From Flavobacteriaceae bacterium (GTDB taxonomy: Bacteria; Bacteroidota; Bacteroidia; Flavobacteriales; Flavobacteriaceae): a DNA stretch of 32,249 nucleotides. The stretch spans positions 1 through 32,249 of the forward strand of contig JADHML010000012.1 of NCBI GenBank assembly GCA_016780065.1, written 5' to 3'. The notes beneath the pieces were generated by a model. It worked only from the letters and a program-made list of their open reading frames with translations, had not been told where the DNA came from and made no database searches. Each line of letters starts with the position of its first letter. Position 1 is the first letter of the stretch. The translations under genes were made by a program, and so were the position numbers. Shown piece after piece: positions 23,690-30,970 of this stretch.

Positions 23690-26110
23690 TTAATGCTTTA
23701 TTTTGATTTGGAATAAAACATTTCTGCCAACCTCATCTGAATAAAATCGAAGTCTGTTCAAATAATTTCTGTAAGCTTTGTTCATTACATTATCAATTGA
23801 TAGACCAAAGTAAATATTACTTGAAACAAAATTATATGGACCCCAGTTAAAATTTAGATTGAAAAGATTATAACCATCTGGTGGGGTGCTTATATCGACA
23901 ATTTTATCAATTTTTTTTCCGCTTTCGATAACAGATGTTATCGAGTTATTGTTTGGAAATAAATTTTGTTTATTCACGAATTTGTTCCCAATTATTGCAT
24001 TAAACTTTTTGAATTTACCTAAGGAAAATTGCACTTCATTTGTAATCACCAATGGAGGTATATTTACTAGATGTTCTTTGGTATGATAATCTTTTGCCTC
24101 AACCCAACTAATGCTATTTCTAAATCTAATATTGTCCTTAATTTGGTAAACAAAATCAAAATCTACTCCTTTGAAAATTGAGGTAATATGTGAGTACTCA
24201 AACACTGGAAATGCTCCTCTAATTGTTTGTTCAAATCCAGCTGGTTGAGCTAATATGAAATCTTTACTGTATAATAAATATGGATTAATTCTGTAATTTA
24301 ATTTTCCATTCTTTTTTTCAAAATCAACCAAGACTTTGTGAGTTTTTTCTTTTTTCAAAAATGGATCTCCGTACTCAATTGAAGCTAATGAGTGATGAAG
24401 ACCTCCACTAAACATCTCAGCTATATTTGGTGCTCTTTCAGTATAATTATGCTGAATGCCCAACGAATATTTTTTTGCAAATTCTTTGACAAATCCTGCA
24501 TTTGAAGAAAAAGTATTAAAAACTACTTTTTTTCTAATTAGCTTTTGACTTAAAACTTCTTTTATTACATATTTTCCAAGTCGATCTTGGTAGTTTTCAT
24601 TTTCCCATCGTGAATTTCTATAATACTTGTATACGTCATTACTACGATATTCATATCTTAATCCAAAGCCAAAATTAAATCCCTTATTTAGGTTTAATGT
24701 GGAAATAAAATAACCTCCAAGATTTGTGTTTAAATAATCTGGAATTAGCCTTTTTACCCCTGTTCCAGGGGTTGAATAATTATCTTGAACTTCAAAAAAT
24801 ATTCCATTGATAAATTCATTAGAAAAATTTGACCAAGTATAACTTGAATTTATACTGTGAGTAGATAAATTTAAGTCAAGAGATGGGATGTTTTTAAAAT
24901 CTCCAATCCTCAAATCGAATTCTTTTCGATTATTTCTTTGCCAACTGTATTTAAAAGTTAATTCTTTATTATCGCTGATGAAATGTGTATAATCTACACT
25001 TGAAGTAAAGTGTTCATTTGATTGTTTTGGATAATTTATGTTGTAACTAAATTCATTTACAACGCCAGGTTCATCTGCTTCAATTGCTCTGAGTAAGTCT
25101 CCAATGTTACCAATATGAGAGCTTTTTAAAATTCCAGTTTCAGTATTAAAATAGCTGAAAAATATTTTTAAATCATTGTTAATATTGTTTTTACCAAACG
25201 TAAAAGACAAGTTATTTTCATTCATTCCTGTATTTGAAAGAATGTATCTTGGAGCACTTAAATCACCACTTTTTTTGAATGTTCCCTGACTCTTAAAGTA
25301 TGTGCCATTTTCATATGTTTTAACCCATGAACTAACAATACCACCCCCAGCACCATTGCTTTTGATATTTAAAATTGTTTTTCCGTAAAGAGAATCGATT
25401 TTTTTTGGCAAAGAGGACTTTAGTATGATTACTCCTCCAGGATTTCTGCCAGAGTATTTCAATACACTTACTCCTTTAACTAATTTGACGTCTTCAAATG
25501 CATTCAAATCTACATTTGGCGCATGGTCTTGTCCCCATTGCTGGTTTTCTAGCATTACACCGTTATAGATTATTCCAACTCTGCTTCCGAACATTCCGTG
25601 AATTACTGGCTTAGCTATGTTACTTCCAGTTGACAAAGTGTTTACGCCACTCACAGTTTCTAATAATACTGCTAACCCACTATTGCTATAGCGATCTTTT
25701 ACTGCTCCTGAAATCGAATATGATTTAGCACTAGTTGAAAGATTATCAACTTTTTCATCAATCAAAACCACTTCATCTAAAGATCTTATTTCGTGATCTA
25801 AGTAAAAATTCTTTTTTCCAGACTCCTTAAGATTAATTTCAGCATAAAAATCAGGACAATTAATATGTGAAACTTTAATTTCTATAATTTCACTACAAAG
25901 ATTTTTAAAATTAAAATATCCATTTTCTGATGAAATGATAATGTAATTTGTACCTACGACTTTTACGACAGCTGCTTCTAGCGGAAGGTTCGAGTCGGAA
26001 TCAATGATGTAACCTTCAAAATTTAATTTACAATCTTGGGCAAATACAAATCCTGCAGCAATAAAAAAAATTATTGCTGTAGGAAATAAGATTGATTTGA
26101 TTGAAAAAAT
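23690..26110 (-). CDS. TonB-dependent receptor, ZnuD-like; apparent ATT start
   Basis: Outer-membrane receptor of about 806 residues. The frame is open from a stop at 26134-26132 with no ATG, GTG or TTG until a GTG at 25771, but sequence before that GTG is clearly protein. It has a signal peptide (FSIKSILFPTAIIFF...FVFAQ), then a carboxypeptidase-regulatory-like domain (LNFEGYIIDSDSNLPLEAAVV...FNFKNLC...KVSHINC). ATT at 26110 gives the best signal peptide. The plug contains KPVIHGMFGSRVGIIYNGV and WGQDHAPNVD, reminiscent of the ZnuD zinc-receptor group. The barrel ends GRNVLFQIKIKH without a terminal Phe. Neighbours are a His-rich lipoprotein and a His/Cys-rich peptide, supporting zinc or a similar metal (inference). 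The region is very AT-rich. Confidence 0.88.
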   Translation of the reverse strand: MFSIKSILFPTAIIFFIAAGFVFAQDCKLNFEGYIIDSDSNLPLEAAVVKVVGTNYIIISSENGYFNFKNLCSEIIEIKVSHINCPDFYAEINLKESGKKNFYLDHEIRSLDEVVLIDEKVDNLSTSAKSYSISGAVKDRYSNSGLAVLLETVSGVNTLSTGSNIAKPVIHGMFGSRVGIIYNGVMLENQQWGQDHAPNVDLNAFEDVKLVKGVSVLKYSGRNPGGVIILKSSLPKKIDSLYGKTILNIKSNGAGGGIVSSWVKTYENGTYFKSQGTFKKSGDLSAPRYILSNTGMNENNLSFTFGKNNINNDLKIFFSYFNTETGILKSSHIGNIGDLLRAIEADEPGVVNEFSYNINYPKQSNEHFTSSVDYTHFISDNKELTFKYSWQRNNRKEFDLRIGDFKNIPSLDLNLSTHSINSSYTWSNFSNEFINGIFFEVQDNYSTPGTGVKRLIPDYLNTNLGGYFISTLNLNKGFNFGFGLRYEYRSNDVYKYYRNSRWENENYQDRLGKYVIKEVLSQKLIRKKVVFNTFSSNAGFVKEFAKKYSLGIQHNYTERAPNIAEMFSGGLHHSLASIEYGDPFLKKEKTHKVLVDFEKKNGKLNYRINPYLLYSKDFILAQPAGFEQTIRGAFPVFEYSHITSIFKGVDFDFVYQIKDNIRFRNSISWVEAKDYHTKEHLVNIPPLVITNEVQFSLGKFKKFNAIIGNKFVNKQNLFPNNNSITSVIESGKKIDKIVDISTPPDGYNLFNLNFNWGPYNFVSSNIYFGLSIDNVMNKAYRNYLNRLRFYSDEVGRNVLFQIKIKH

Positions 26111-26124
26111 AATAATGAGAATTA

Positions 26125-26730
26125 TTAAGACTCAACGTGGGCCTCAAATTCAATTTCAACATCTGTTGCTCCACCAAAATCATCACGTGTGGTTCCTGTT
26201 TTTGAAGTTGGTTGATGTATTAGGTATGCTTCTACATCAACTACTGTTGCAGCAGTTGTTGTCCACTTGGTCACCAAATTGAGAGCATTCCCTTCGGAAT
26301 CTCTAGTATCACCAGAAGTTGTAACAAATGAAATTCCATCGCCAATAAGTTCATAGAATACAATATGCTCGTCTGCTTCTTCGATGACTTCTTCAGTCAT
26401 ATCAATAACATTATTTGGATCCGAATCATTTAAAAATGTAATTTCAAACTTGTATTCAGAGTCACTCTCAAGTTCTATTTTAGTATGATCCCCATGATCA
26501 TCACCCTCTTGATTTTGAACAAGAACGGCATGATCATGATCGTGATCGTGTTCTTCAACTTCAAAATTGTAAGTTTCCGAGCTATCGTCTGAAAGATTAG
26601 TTACGACAATTACAGCTTTGGTGAAAACTTCAATTTCATTTTCTACGTCTGGAGTATCATCCTTGTCACAGGAAATGAATAGTAAAACTGATGAAAGCAA
26701 TGTTGCTTTCAGATAAATATTTTTAAACAT
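26125..26730 (-). CDS. His-rich lipoprotein paired with TonB receptor
   Basis: The product has 201 residues. The signal peptide MFKNIYLKATLLSSVLLFISC has lipobox FISC; Cys21 is the lipidation site, followed by acidic DKDDTPDVENE. The mature part resembles a flavobacterial family often named 'type 1 periplasmic binding fold superfamily protein' and usually found beside a TonB receptor: VIVVTNLSDDSSETYNF, EITFLNDSDP, MTEEVIEEADEHIVFYEL, and a C-terminal DDFGGATDVEIEFEAHV. It carries two His clusters, HDHDHDH (61-67) and DDHGDH (77-82), likely metal ligands. The TonB receptor frame begins about 14 nt after its stop. It is probably a surface or periplasm-facing metal-binding partner of the receptor (inference). 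Confidence 0.85.
   Translation of the reverse strand: MFKNIYLKATLLSSVLLFISCDKDDTPDVENEIEVFTKAVIVVTNLSDDSSETYNFEVEEHDHDHDHAVLVQNQEGDDHGDHTKIELESDSEYKFEITFLNDSDPNNVIDMTEEVIEEADEHIVFYELIGDGISFVTTSGDTRDSEGNALNLVTKWTTTAATVVDVEAYLIHQPTSKTGTTRDDFGGATDVEIEFEAHVES
26529..26550. repeat. short hexanucleotide tandem repeat coding for His-Asp
   Basis: On the plus strand, CATGAT twice, then CGTGAT, then CGTG (3.7 units). Read on the minus strand it encodes HDHDHDH in the lipoprotein. Unit length of 6 keeps the frame, so gain or loss of units would vary the number of His ligands without breaking the gene. Confidence 0.7.
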
Positions 26731-26766
26731 TTTAAATTTTTTTAGGTATTTATGTAGGTTTTGTGG

Positions 26767-26781
26767 TCTATAATATATAGA
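26767..26781. promoter_or_regulatory. palindromic site TCTATA-ATA-TATAGA upstream of the lipoprotein gene
   Basis: A 6-bp inverted repeat with a 3-nt centre lies in the 74-nt gap 37 nt upstream of the lipoprotein ATG. The AT-rich TATAATATATA core is loosely like Zur/Fur boxes (known Zur sites have a TTATAATATAA-type core), but the match is weak and no clear -7 element accompanies it. Confidence 0.3.
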
Positions 26782-26804
26782 GTAAAAAGATGTGGTAAAA
26801 AATA

Positions 26805-27098
26805 TTAATTTGAAGGAGGTCCTCTTTTGAAGAAATTAAGCAGAATTTTTTTTTGGTATAAAACTTCAATTTCAAATATTTCTGAATTGAATAAAAAAAC
26901 TAAGGATTTATAATTGTTTGTAGATGAATTATAAATTTTATTTGATAGAAAATTATCTAAACAACAAACTTCATCATAATCGTGAAAATGTACAGTTGTA
27001 TCTTCACATTGTTGATGCCCATGATGAGATAGCTCATGCGCATAAACCGCCAATGTTGGCAGAAAAATACTAAGTGTGAAAATAAGCCGTAGAAACAT
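26805..27098 (-). CDS. small secreted His/Cys-rich protein
   Basis: The ATG at 27098 gives 97 residues; a TTG one codon upstream is possible but unnecessary. The signal peptide (about 1-20, MFLRLIFTLSIFLPTLAVYA) leaves a mature N-terminus HELSHHGHQQ with ligands His21, His25, His26, His28, Cys31, His37, His39, Cys45 and Cys46. The C-terminus ends KKILLNFFKRGPPSN; I recall RGPP-type ends in small exported Bacteroidota and proteobacterial peptides found near metal transporters. The likely role is metal (zinc) binding in the periplasm or at the surface (inference). The gene is 7 nt from the DUF6787 gene upstream and 74 nt before the lipoprotein. Codons are AT-rich, unlike the ser genes. Confidence 0.78.
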   Translation of the reverse strand: MFLRLIFTLSIFLPTLAVYAHELSHHGHQQCEDTTVHFHDYDEVCCLDNFLSNKIYNSSTNNYKSLVFLFNSEIFEIEVLYQKKILLNFFKRGPPSN

Positions 27099-27105
27099 CA
27101 AGCGT

Positions 27106-27420
27106 TTATTTGTTTTTGTTCAATTTATGGATGGGCACACCCATACGAGACAACATTTTCTTTTCAAAGTTCCAAAAAAATTGGAACTCTCCAAATAAAA
27201 AGCCACAAAATACCAAAATCACCTGATATATTGGGAATATCAATAAGATACGGATTGGCCAGTATAGCCATAAATTGGTATTTTCTGGAGTAAGCCCCAG
27301 CCAATGGGTAAGCGGTTCGGCAAGCAGAGCCGATACACTGCCCGTAATGCCAAAGACAATGAAAATGATCAACAAGTGGAAGTTGGAGCGAATCCCCCAA
27401 CGTTGTTTTAAGTTTTTCAT
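27106..27420 (-). CDS. DUF6787-type small membrane protein
   Basis: The product has 104 residues. The N-terminus KNLKQRWGIRSNFHLLIIFIVFGITGSVSALLAEP contains the first TM helix (about 16-34). A second TM helix spans IRILLIFPIYQVILVFCGFLFG (about 57-78). The C-terminus is basic, with FEKKMLSRMG. I associate this pattern with the Bacteroidota family DUF6787, often encoded next to serA. Some entries carry unrelated enzyme names that the sequence does not support. It starts 4 nt after serA. Function unknown; a real gene by composition and context. Confidence 0.8.
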   Translation of the reverse strand: MKNLKQRWGIRSNFHLLIIFIVFGITGSVSALLAEPLTHWLGLTPENTNLWLYWPIRILLIFPIYQVILVFCGFLFGEFQFFWNFEKKMLSRMGVPIHKLNKNK

Positions 27421-27424
27421 CAGT

Positions 27425-28375
27425 TTACCCTAAAATCGCATGGATTTGATGTGCGAGTTCCGTGCCGATACGGTCTTGTGCTTCTTGTGTCGCTGCACCA
27501 ATATGAGGGGTTAGCGATACGCTCGGGTGCATCAATACCTTCATGGCAGGTTTTGGCTCGTTGACAAAGGTGTCCAAGCCAGCAAAGCTCAACTGCCCAT
27601 TTTCGAGAGCGTCAAGGAGTGCCTCTTCATCAATTACACCACCTCGGGCTGCATTGATCAAACCAGCTCCTTTCTTCATCATCCCCAATTCTTTCTTTCC
27701 AATAACGGGTTTGTCTTGTGCAGGTACGTGTAAGCTGATAAAATCCGCTTCTTTTAATACAGACTCGAAACTGTTCATCTCAATCGCGACATCAACTGCA
27801 GCTCCGTTACCCAACACCACCTTAACTTCTGCCTTGTCCATAAAAGGGTCATGCGCAATAACATGCATACCTACGCCAAGTGCAATTTTAGCAGTTTCTT
27901 GCCCTATACGTCCAAATCCAATCACGCCCATGGTTTTACCACGTAATTCAGACCCGCCAGCATAATTTTTCTTTAAGACTTTAAAATTGCTATCGCCTTC
28001 TAGTGGCATTTGTCGGTTTGCATCATACAGAAAGCGAACACCACCATATAAATGCGCAAAGACCAACTCGGCTACCGAAGCAGATGAAGCTGCAGGGGTG
28101 TTTATGACATGCAAGCCCTTTTCACGCGCATAGTCCACGTCGATATTGTCCATACCCACACCACCACGTCCGATAATTTTTAAGCTCGGACAAGCATCGA
28201 TCAGGTCTTTTCGAACCGTTGTGGCACTGCGTACCAACAAAACATCGATTTCATTAGTGTTGATGTGATTTTCCAATTGCTCTTGAGCAACATTGGTTGT
28301 GCTTACTTCATATCCATACGACTCGAGTGCCTTCACTCCAGTTGCGGATATACCATCATTTGCTAATACTTTCAT
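27425..28375 (-). CDS. serA: D-3-phosphoglycerate dehydrogenase (2-hydroxyacid dehydrogenase family)
   Basis: This NAD-dependent enzyme carries out the first committed step of serine synthesis, oxidising 3-phosphoglycerate to 3-phosphohydroxypyruvate. It has 316 residues, the short form without the C-terminal ACT regulatory domain. Visible pieces: the substrate loop [26 protein letters not shown], the NAD-binding GFGRIGQE (about 157-164), the catalytic Arg in [13 protein letters not shown], Glu in FVNEP, and His in [13 protein letters not shown]. Lack of ACT domains implies no allosteric serine inhibition of the classical type. It lies directly behind serC (11 nt), which makes the assignment as SerA rather than another hydroxyacid dehydrogenase secure. 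Confidence 0.94.
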   Translation of the reverse strand: MKVLANDGISATGVKALESYGYEVSTTNVAQEQLENHINTNEIDVLLVRSATTVRKDLIDACPSLKIIGRGGVGMDNIDVDYAREKGLHVINTPAASSASVAELVFAHLYGGVRFLYDANRQMPLEGDSNFKVLKKNYAGGSELRGKTMGVIGFGRIGQETAKIALGVGMHVIAHDPFMDKAEVKVVLGNGAAVDVAIEMNSFESVLKEADFISLHVPAQDKPVIGKKELGMMKKGAGLINAARGGVIDEEALLDALENGQLSFAGLDTFVNEPKPAMKVLMHPSVSLTPHIGAATQEAQDRIGTELAHQIHAILG

Positions 28376-28386
28376 GTTTTTCTTTT

Positions 28387-29451
28387 TTAAGCAGTTCTTT
28401 CTAATTCTTTCATCACATCTACCAATACCTGCACCGATTCAATGGGGAGTGCATTGTACATAGATGCACGATAGCCTCCTACAGATCGGTGTCCATTGAT
28501 ACCGTTCAGACCGGCATCCGCACTCATTGCGCCAAATCGGTCTTTTAGGGATTCCTGTTCGAGTGTAAAGGTGGCGTTCATGGTACTTCTATCTTCGACA
28601 GCTGCAAAGCCTTTAAATAAGGGGTTGCGGTCGATTTCGCCGTACATGAGGGCCGCTTTGGCTTCGTTTCTTTTTTCAATTTCTTTAATACCTCCTAAGT
28701 CTTTCAACCATTGAAGGTTCAGCATAGAGGTATATACCGCAAATACGGGTGGGGTATTAAACATACTGTCTTTGGAAGCATGGTTGGCATAATCCAACAT
28801 AGATGGTATTTTGTGACTTACCTTTCCAAGAACAGATTCTTTTACAACAACAAGAGTCGTACCTGCAGGACCCATATTTTTTTGCGCACCCGCATAAACA
28901 ATCCCAAACTTAGAAAAATCGAGTTGACGTGAAAATATATCAGAGCTCGAGTCACTTACCAGTACAGAGTCTGTCTGAGGAAGATTTTTGATCTGTGTGC
29001 CAAAAATGGTGTTGTTAGTGGTGATATGCAGGTAATCGGCATCAGAAGGCACATCAAAGCCTTTGGGGATGTAATTAAAGTTTGCATCGGCTGAAGAAGC
29101 AACTTCAACGACCTCTCCAACAAGTTTAGCTTCCTTTATGGCTTTTGTTGACCAAGTTCCTGTGTTCAAGTATGCAGCTTTCTTATCTAAAAGGTTGTAG
29201 GCTGTTGCAAGAAATTGGGTGCTGGCACCGCCTTGTAGAAACAAGGCTTTATAGCCTTTGCCTTCCAAGTCTAACAACTCTAGAGTTAGCTGACAAGCAC
29301 GCTCCATGATTTCAATAAAAGCAGGGCTTCGGTGTGATATTTCGATGAGTGAAAGACCAGAATTGTCTAACTCTTGCACGGCAGCCGCCGCTTGTTGCAT
29401 AACAGAATCTGGAAGGATGCAAGGGCCGGCGCTAAAGTTGTGTTTTTTCAT
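28387..29451 (-). CDS. serC: phosphoserine aminotransferase
   Basis: This PLP enzyme converts 3-phosphohydroxypyruvate and glutamate to phosphoserine, and also serves B6 synthesis. The ATG at 29451 gives MKKHNFSAGPCILPD, the canonical N-terminus; nine extra residues from an earlier start are discarded, leaving 354 residues. Visible: LEISHRSP-type ISHRSPAF, LQGGASTQFLATAYNL, SDSSSDIFSRQLD, and the Schiff-base Lys in YAGAQKNMGPAG (about residue 188). HRSVGGYRASMYNA closes the phosphate-binding site. It forms an operon with serA. Confidence 0.97.
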   Translation of the reverse strand: MKKHNFSAGPCILPDSVMQQAAAAVQELDNSGLSLIEISHRSPAFIEIMERACQLTLELLDLEGKGYKALFLQGGASTQFLATAYNLLDKKAAYLNTGTWSTKAIKEAKLVGEVVEVASSADANFNYIPKGFDVPSDADYLHITTNNTIFGTQIKNLPQTDSVLVSDSSSDIFSRQLDFSKFGIVYAGAQKNMGPAGTTLVVVKESVLGKVSHKIPSMLDYANHASKDSMFNTPPVFAVYTSMLNLQWLKDLGGIKEIEKRNEAKAALMYGEIDRNPLFKGFAAVEDRSTMNATFTLEQESLKDRFGAMSADAGLNGINGHRSVGGYRASMYNALPIESVQVLVDVMKELERTA

Positions 29452-29519
29452 AAAGCAAAATATTTTGCAAATAAACAAAATAGAGACAGGACATGCTCTA
29501 ATAAAAGTTAAATTTTTAG

Positions 29520-30578
29520 TTATTTTTTTAACAAAAAGCTTAGTGTGTCAACACGATCTGCGTAATCATCGAGTTTGGGGAATTGAGCGCTTCCAAATGC
29601 AACAGATTCTAAACCATCTATATGACTCACGATGCATTGTATTTCAGCCGATCTTTCGGTTACATATCTTTGAACTTCTTCGGGATCTTCATAATAATCA
29701 AAATACAAACATCCGATCGGAGATGAAAGGCGGCCGTCTTGTTTGATCAACATAAAGCCATTGTCTAATATGTTGTCTTCACTCATTAAAAAAACAGCTC
29801 TGTTGTAATCGTAATTGTTAGCGTACGAATGATGATGTATCAGGTCATTTACACTGTATAAAGCATTAAAAAGTATGTCAAAATCATAGTCTTTTGGCAC
29901 TAAAATTTTTGAAACACTTCTGCAGCCCAAACCAAAGTACAAGCTCACGTCCTTGACCAATCCATTCAGTTCCTCCTGAGATTCGTTTCCGGTCAACACC
30001 GCCAAGCTCGATCGGTTTTTTCTTAACAAATGGGGAACCTTTCGAAAATAATATTCAAAATAGCGACTGCTGTTGTTACTACCTGTCGCAATGACTTTGT
30101 CATAACCTTTTAATTGATCATCACAAACTGTTACCTTGTTGTTCCATTCTGGTATATGTTTTGTCATCATTTGTAACAGTTCTGGTATTAAAAACCGATC
30201 TTTAGATGACATTTTTATGACAGCACGATGTCCACTAATCAACACACAAAGTAAATCGTGAAAACCTACTAAAGGAAGATTCCCTGCCATGACAATACCA
30301 ACCGCCGTGTCAGAACTCTTATCGAGCTGATATGCAGACAGCCATGATTCTAAATGATCATGTTGCAACAAATTTCCCCAAGCTTCGATGGCTGTTAGAG
30401 TGTTTTCAGGGGTGAACCAAGCGTTGTGTGTGTGTGATTTTTCAATCGCATGTTGAAGATTTTGGTATGAAGCATCATTTGAATGTTTGGAGTTGACAAA
30501 CACTCTTAGGTCTTCCCCAAATTGGGATAAACCTTCAATGATCGATTTTATTCTATCTGATGACTTGTGTGAAACCAC
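29520..30578 (-). CDS. acyl-CoA reductase (LuxC-like)
   Basis: The product has 352 residues and resembles the LuxC/acyl-CoA reductase family, NADPH-dependent enzymes reducing acyl-CoA to aldehyde. Visible: NAWFTPENTLTAIEAWG near the N-terminus, VGIVMAGNLPLVGFHDLLCVLISGHRAVIK as the nucleotide-binding region, and FGLGCRSVSKI holding the probable catalytic Cys (about residue 219). A GTG start at 30578 is used. In Bacteroidota this gene commonly sits opposite a dicluster ferredoxin and beside serC/serA, as here. The metabolic role in that setting is not established. It may instead act on another acyl or aldehyde substrate. Confidence 0.88.
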   Translation of the reverse strand: MVSHKSSDRIKSIIEGLSQFGEDLRVFVNSKHSNDASYQNLQHAIEKSHTHNAWFTPENTLTAIEAWGNLLQHDHLESWLSAYQLDKSSDTAVGIVMAGNLPLVGFHDLLCVLISGHRAVIKMSSKDRFLIPELLQMMTKHIPEWNNKVTVCDDQLKGYDKVIATGSNNSSRYFEYYFRKVPHLLRKNRSSLAVLTGNESQEELNGLVKDVSLYFGLGCRSVSKILVPKDYDFDILFNALYSVNDLIHHHSYANNYDYNRAVFLMSEDNILDNGFMLIKQDGRLSSPIGCLYFDYYEDPEEVQRYVTERSAEIQCIVSHIDGLESVAFGSAQFPKLDDYADRVDTLSFLLKK

Positions 30579-30595
30579 GATTGCGCTTACTTTTG
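30565..30595 (+). promoter_or_regulatory. predicted ferredoxin promoter
   Basis: TTG at 30565-30567, then 20 nt, then TACTTTTG at 30588-30595: a full match to the Bacteroidota pattern, 18 nt before the ATG at 30614. Immediately next to it, CAAAGTTA (30596-30603) reads TAACTTTG on the minus strand, a second -7 element pointing at the acyl-CoA reductase, but without a spaced TTG. Confidence 0.62.
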
Positions 30596-30613
30596 CAAAG
30601 TTAAAAAATAAAA

Positions 30614-30967
30614 ATGGCTATTATCATCACAGACGAATGTATCAATTGTGGGGCTTGCGAACCTGAGTGCCCCAATACTGCAATTTATGAAGGTGCATTC
30701 GATTGGACCTATGCTGAAGGTACGCAACTTTCAGGTGATGTGGTATTGCCCAATGGCAAAGCCATCAATGCCGATGAAGTAAATGAACCCATTTCTGATG
30801 AGGTTTATTACATCGTTCCCGATAAGTGTACGGAATGCAAAGGCTTTCATGATGAGCCTCAGTGTGCGGCCGTTTGTCCTGTAGATTGTTGTGTGCCTGA
30901 TGAGGACCATGTAGAATCTGAAGAGACCTTATTGGGAAAGCAACGTTTTATGCACCCTGACTCTTAA
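30614..30967 (+). CDS. dicluster 4Fe-4S ferredoxin
   Basis: This is a small cytoplasmic electron carrier of 117 residues. Cluster I motif [13 protein letters not shown] uses Cys9, Cys12, Cys15 and Cys19. After an insert of about 50 residues comes a second motif, [22 protein letters not shown], the longer-loop spacing seen in YfhL/Azotobacter-type ferredoxins. The C-terminus is acidic ([13 protein letters not shown]). It is divergent from the acyl-CoA reductase gene with a 35-nt gap and is followed 3 nt later by ychF. A low-potential electron donor or acceptor role is family knowledge; its partner enzyme is unknown. Confidence 0.95.
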   Translation: MAIIITDECINCGACEPECPNTAIYEGAFDWTYAEGTQLSGDVVLPNGKAINADEVNEPISDEVYYIVPDKCTECKGFHDEPQCAAVCPVDCCVPDEDHVESEETLLGKQRFMHPDS

Positions 30968-30970
30968 CTT

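Noticed and set aside
25769-25771. GTG at 25771 as the start of the TonB receptor gene
   Set aside because: It would drop a clear signal peptide and regulatory-like domain encoded without interruption up to 26131. I checked the codons between 25856 and 26131 one by one and found no stop or frameshift.
27543-27965. 140-codon plus-strand open frame opposite serA
   Set aside because: Antisense shadow of a well-conserved gene; the composition (Ser, Pro, Ala, Ile) mirrors the serA codons.
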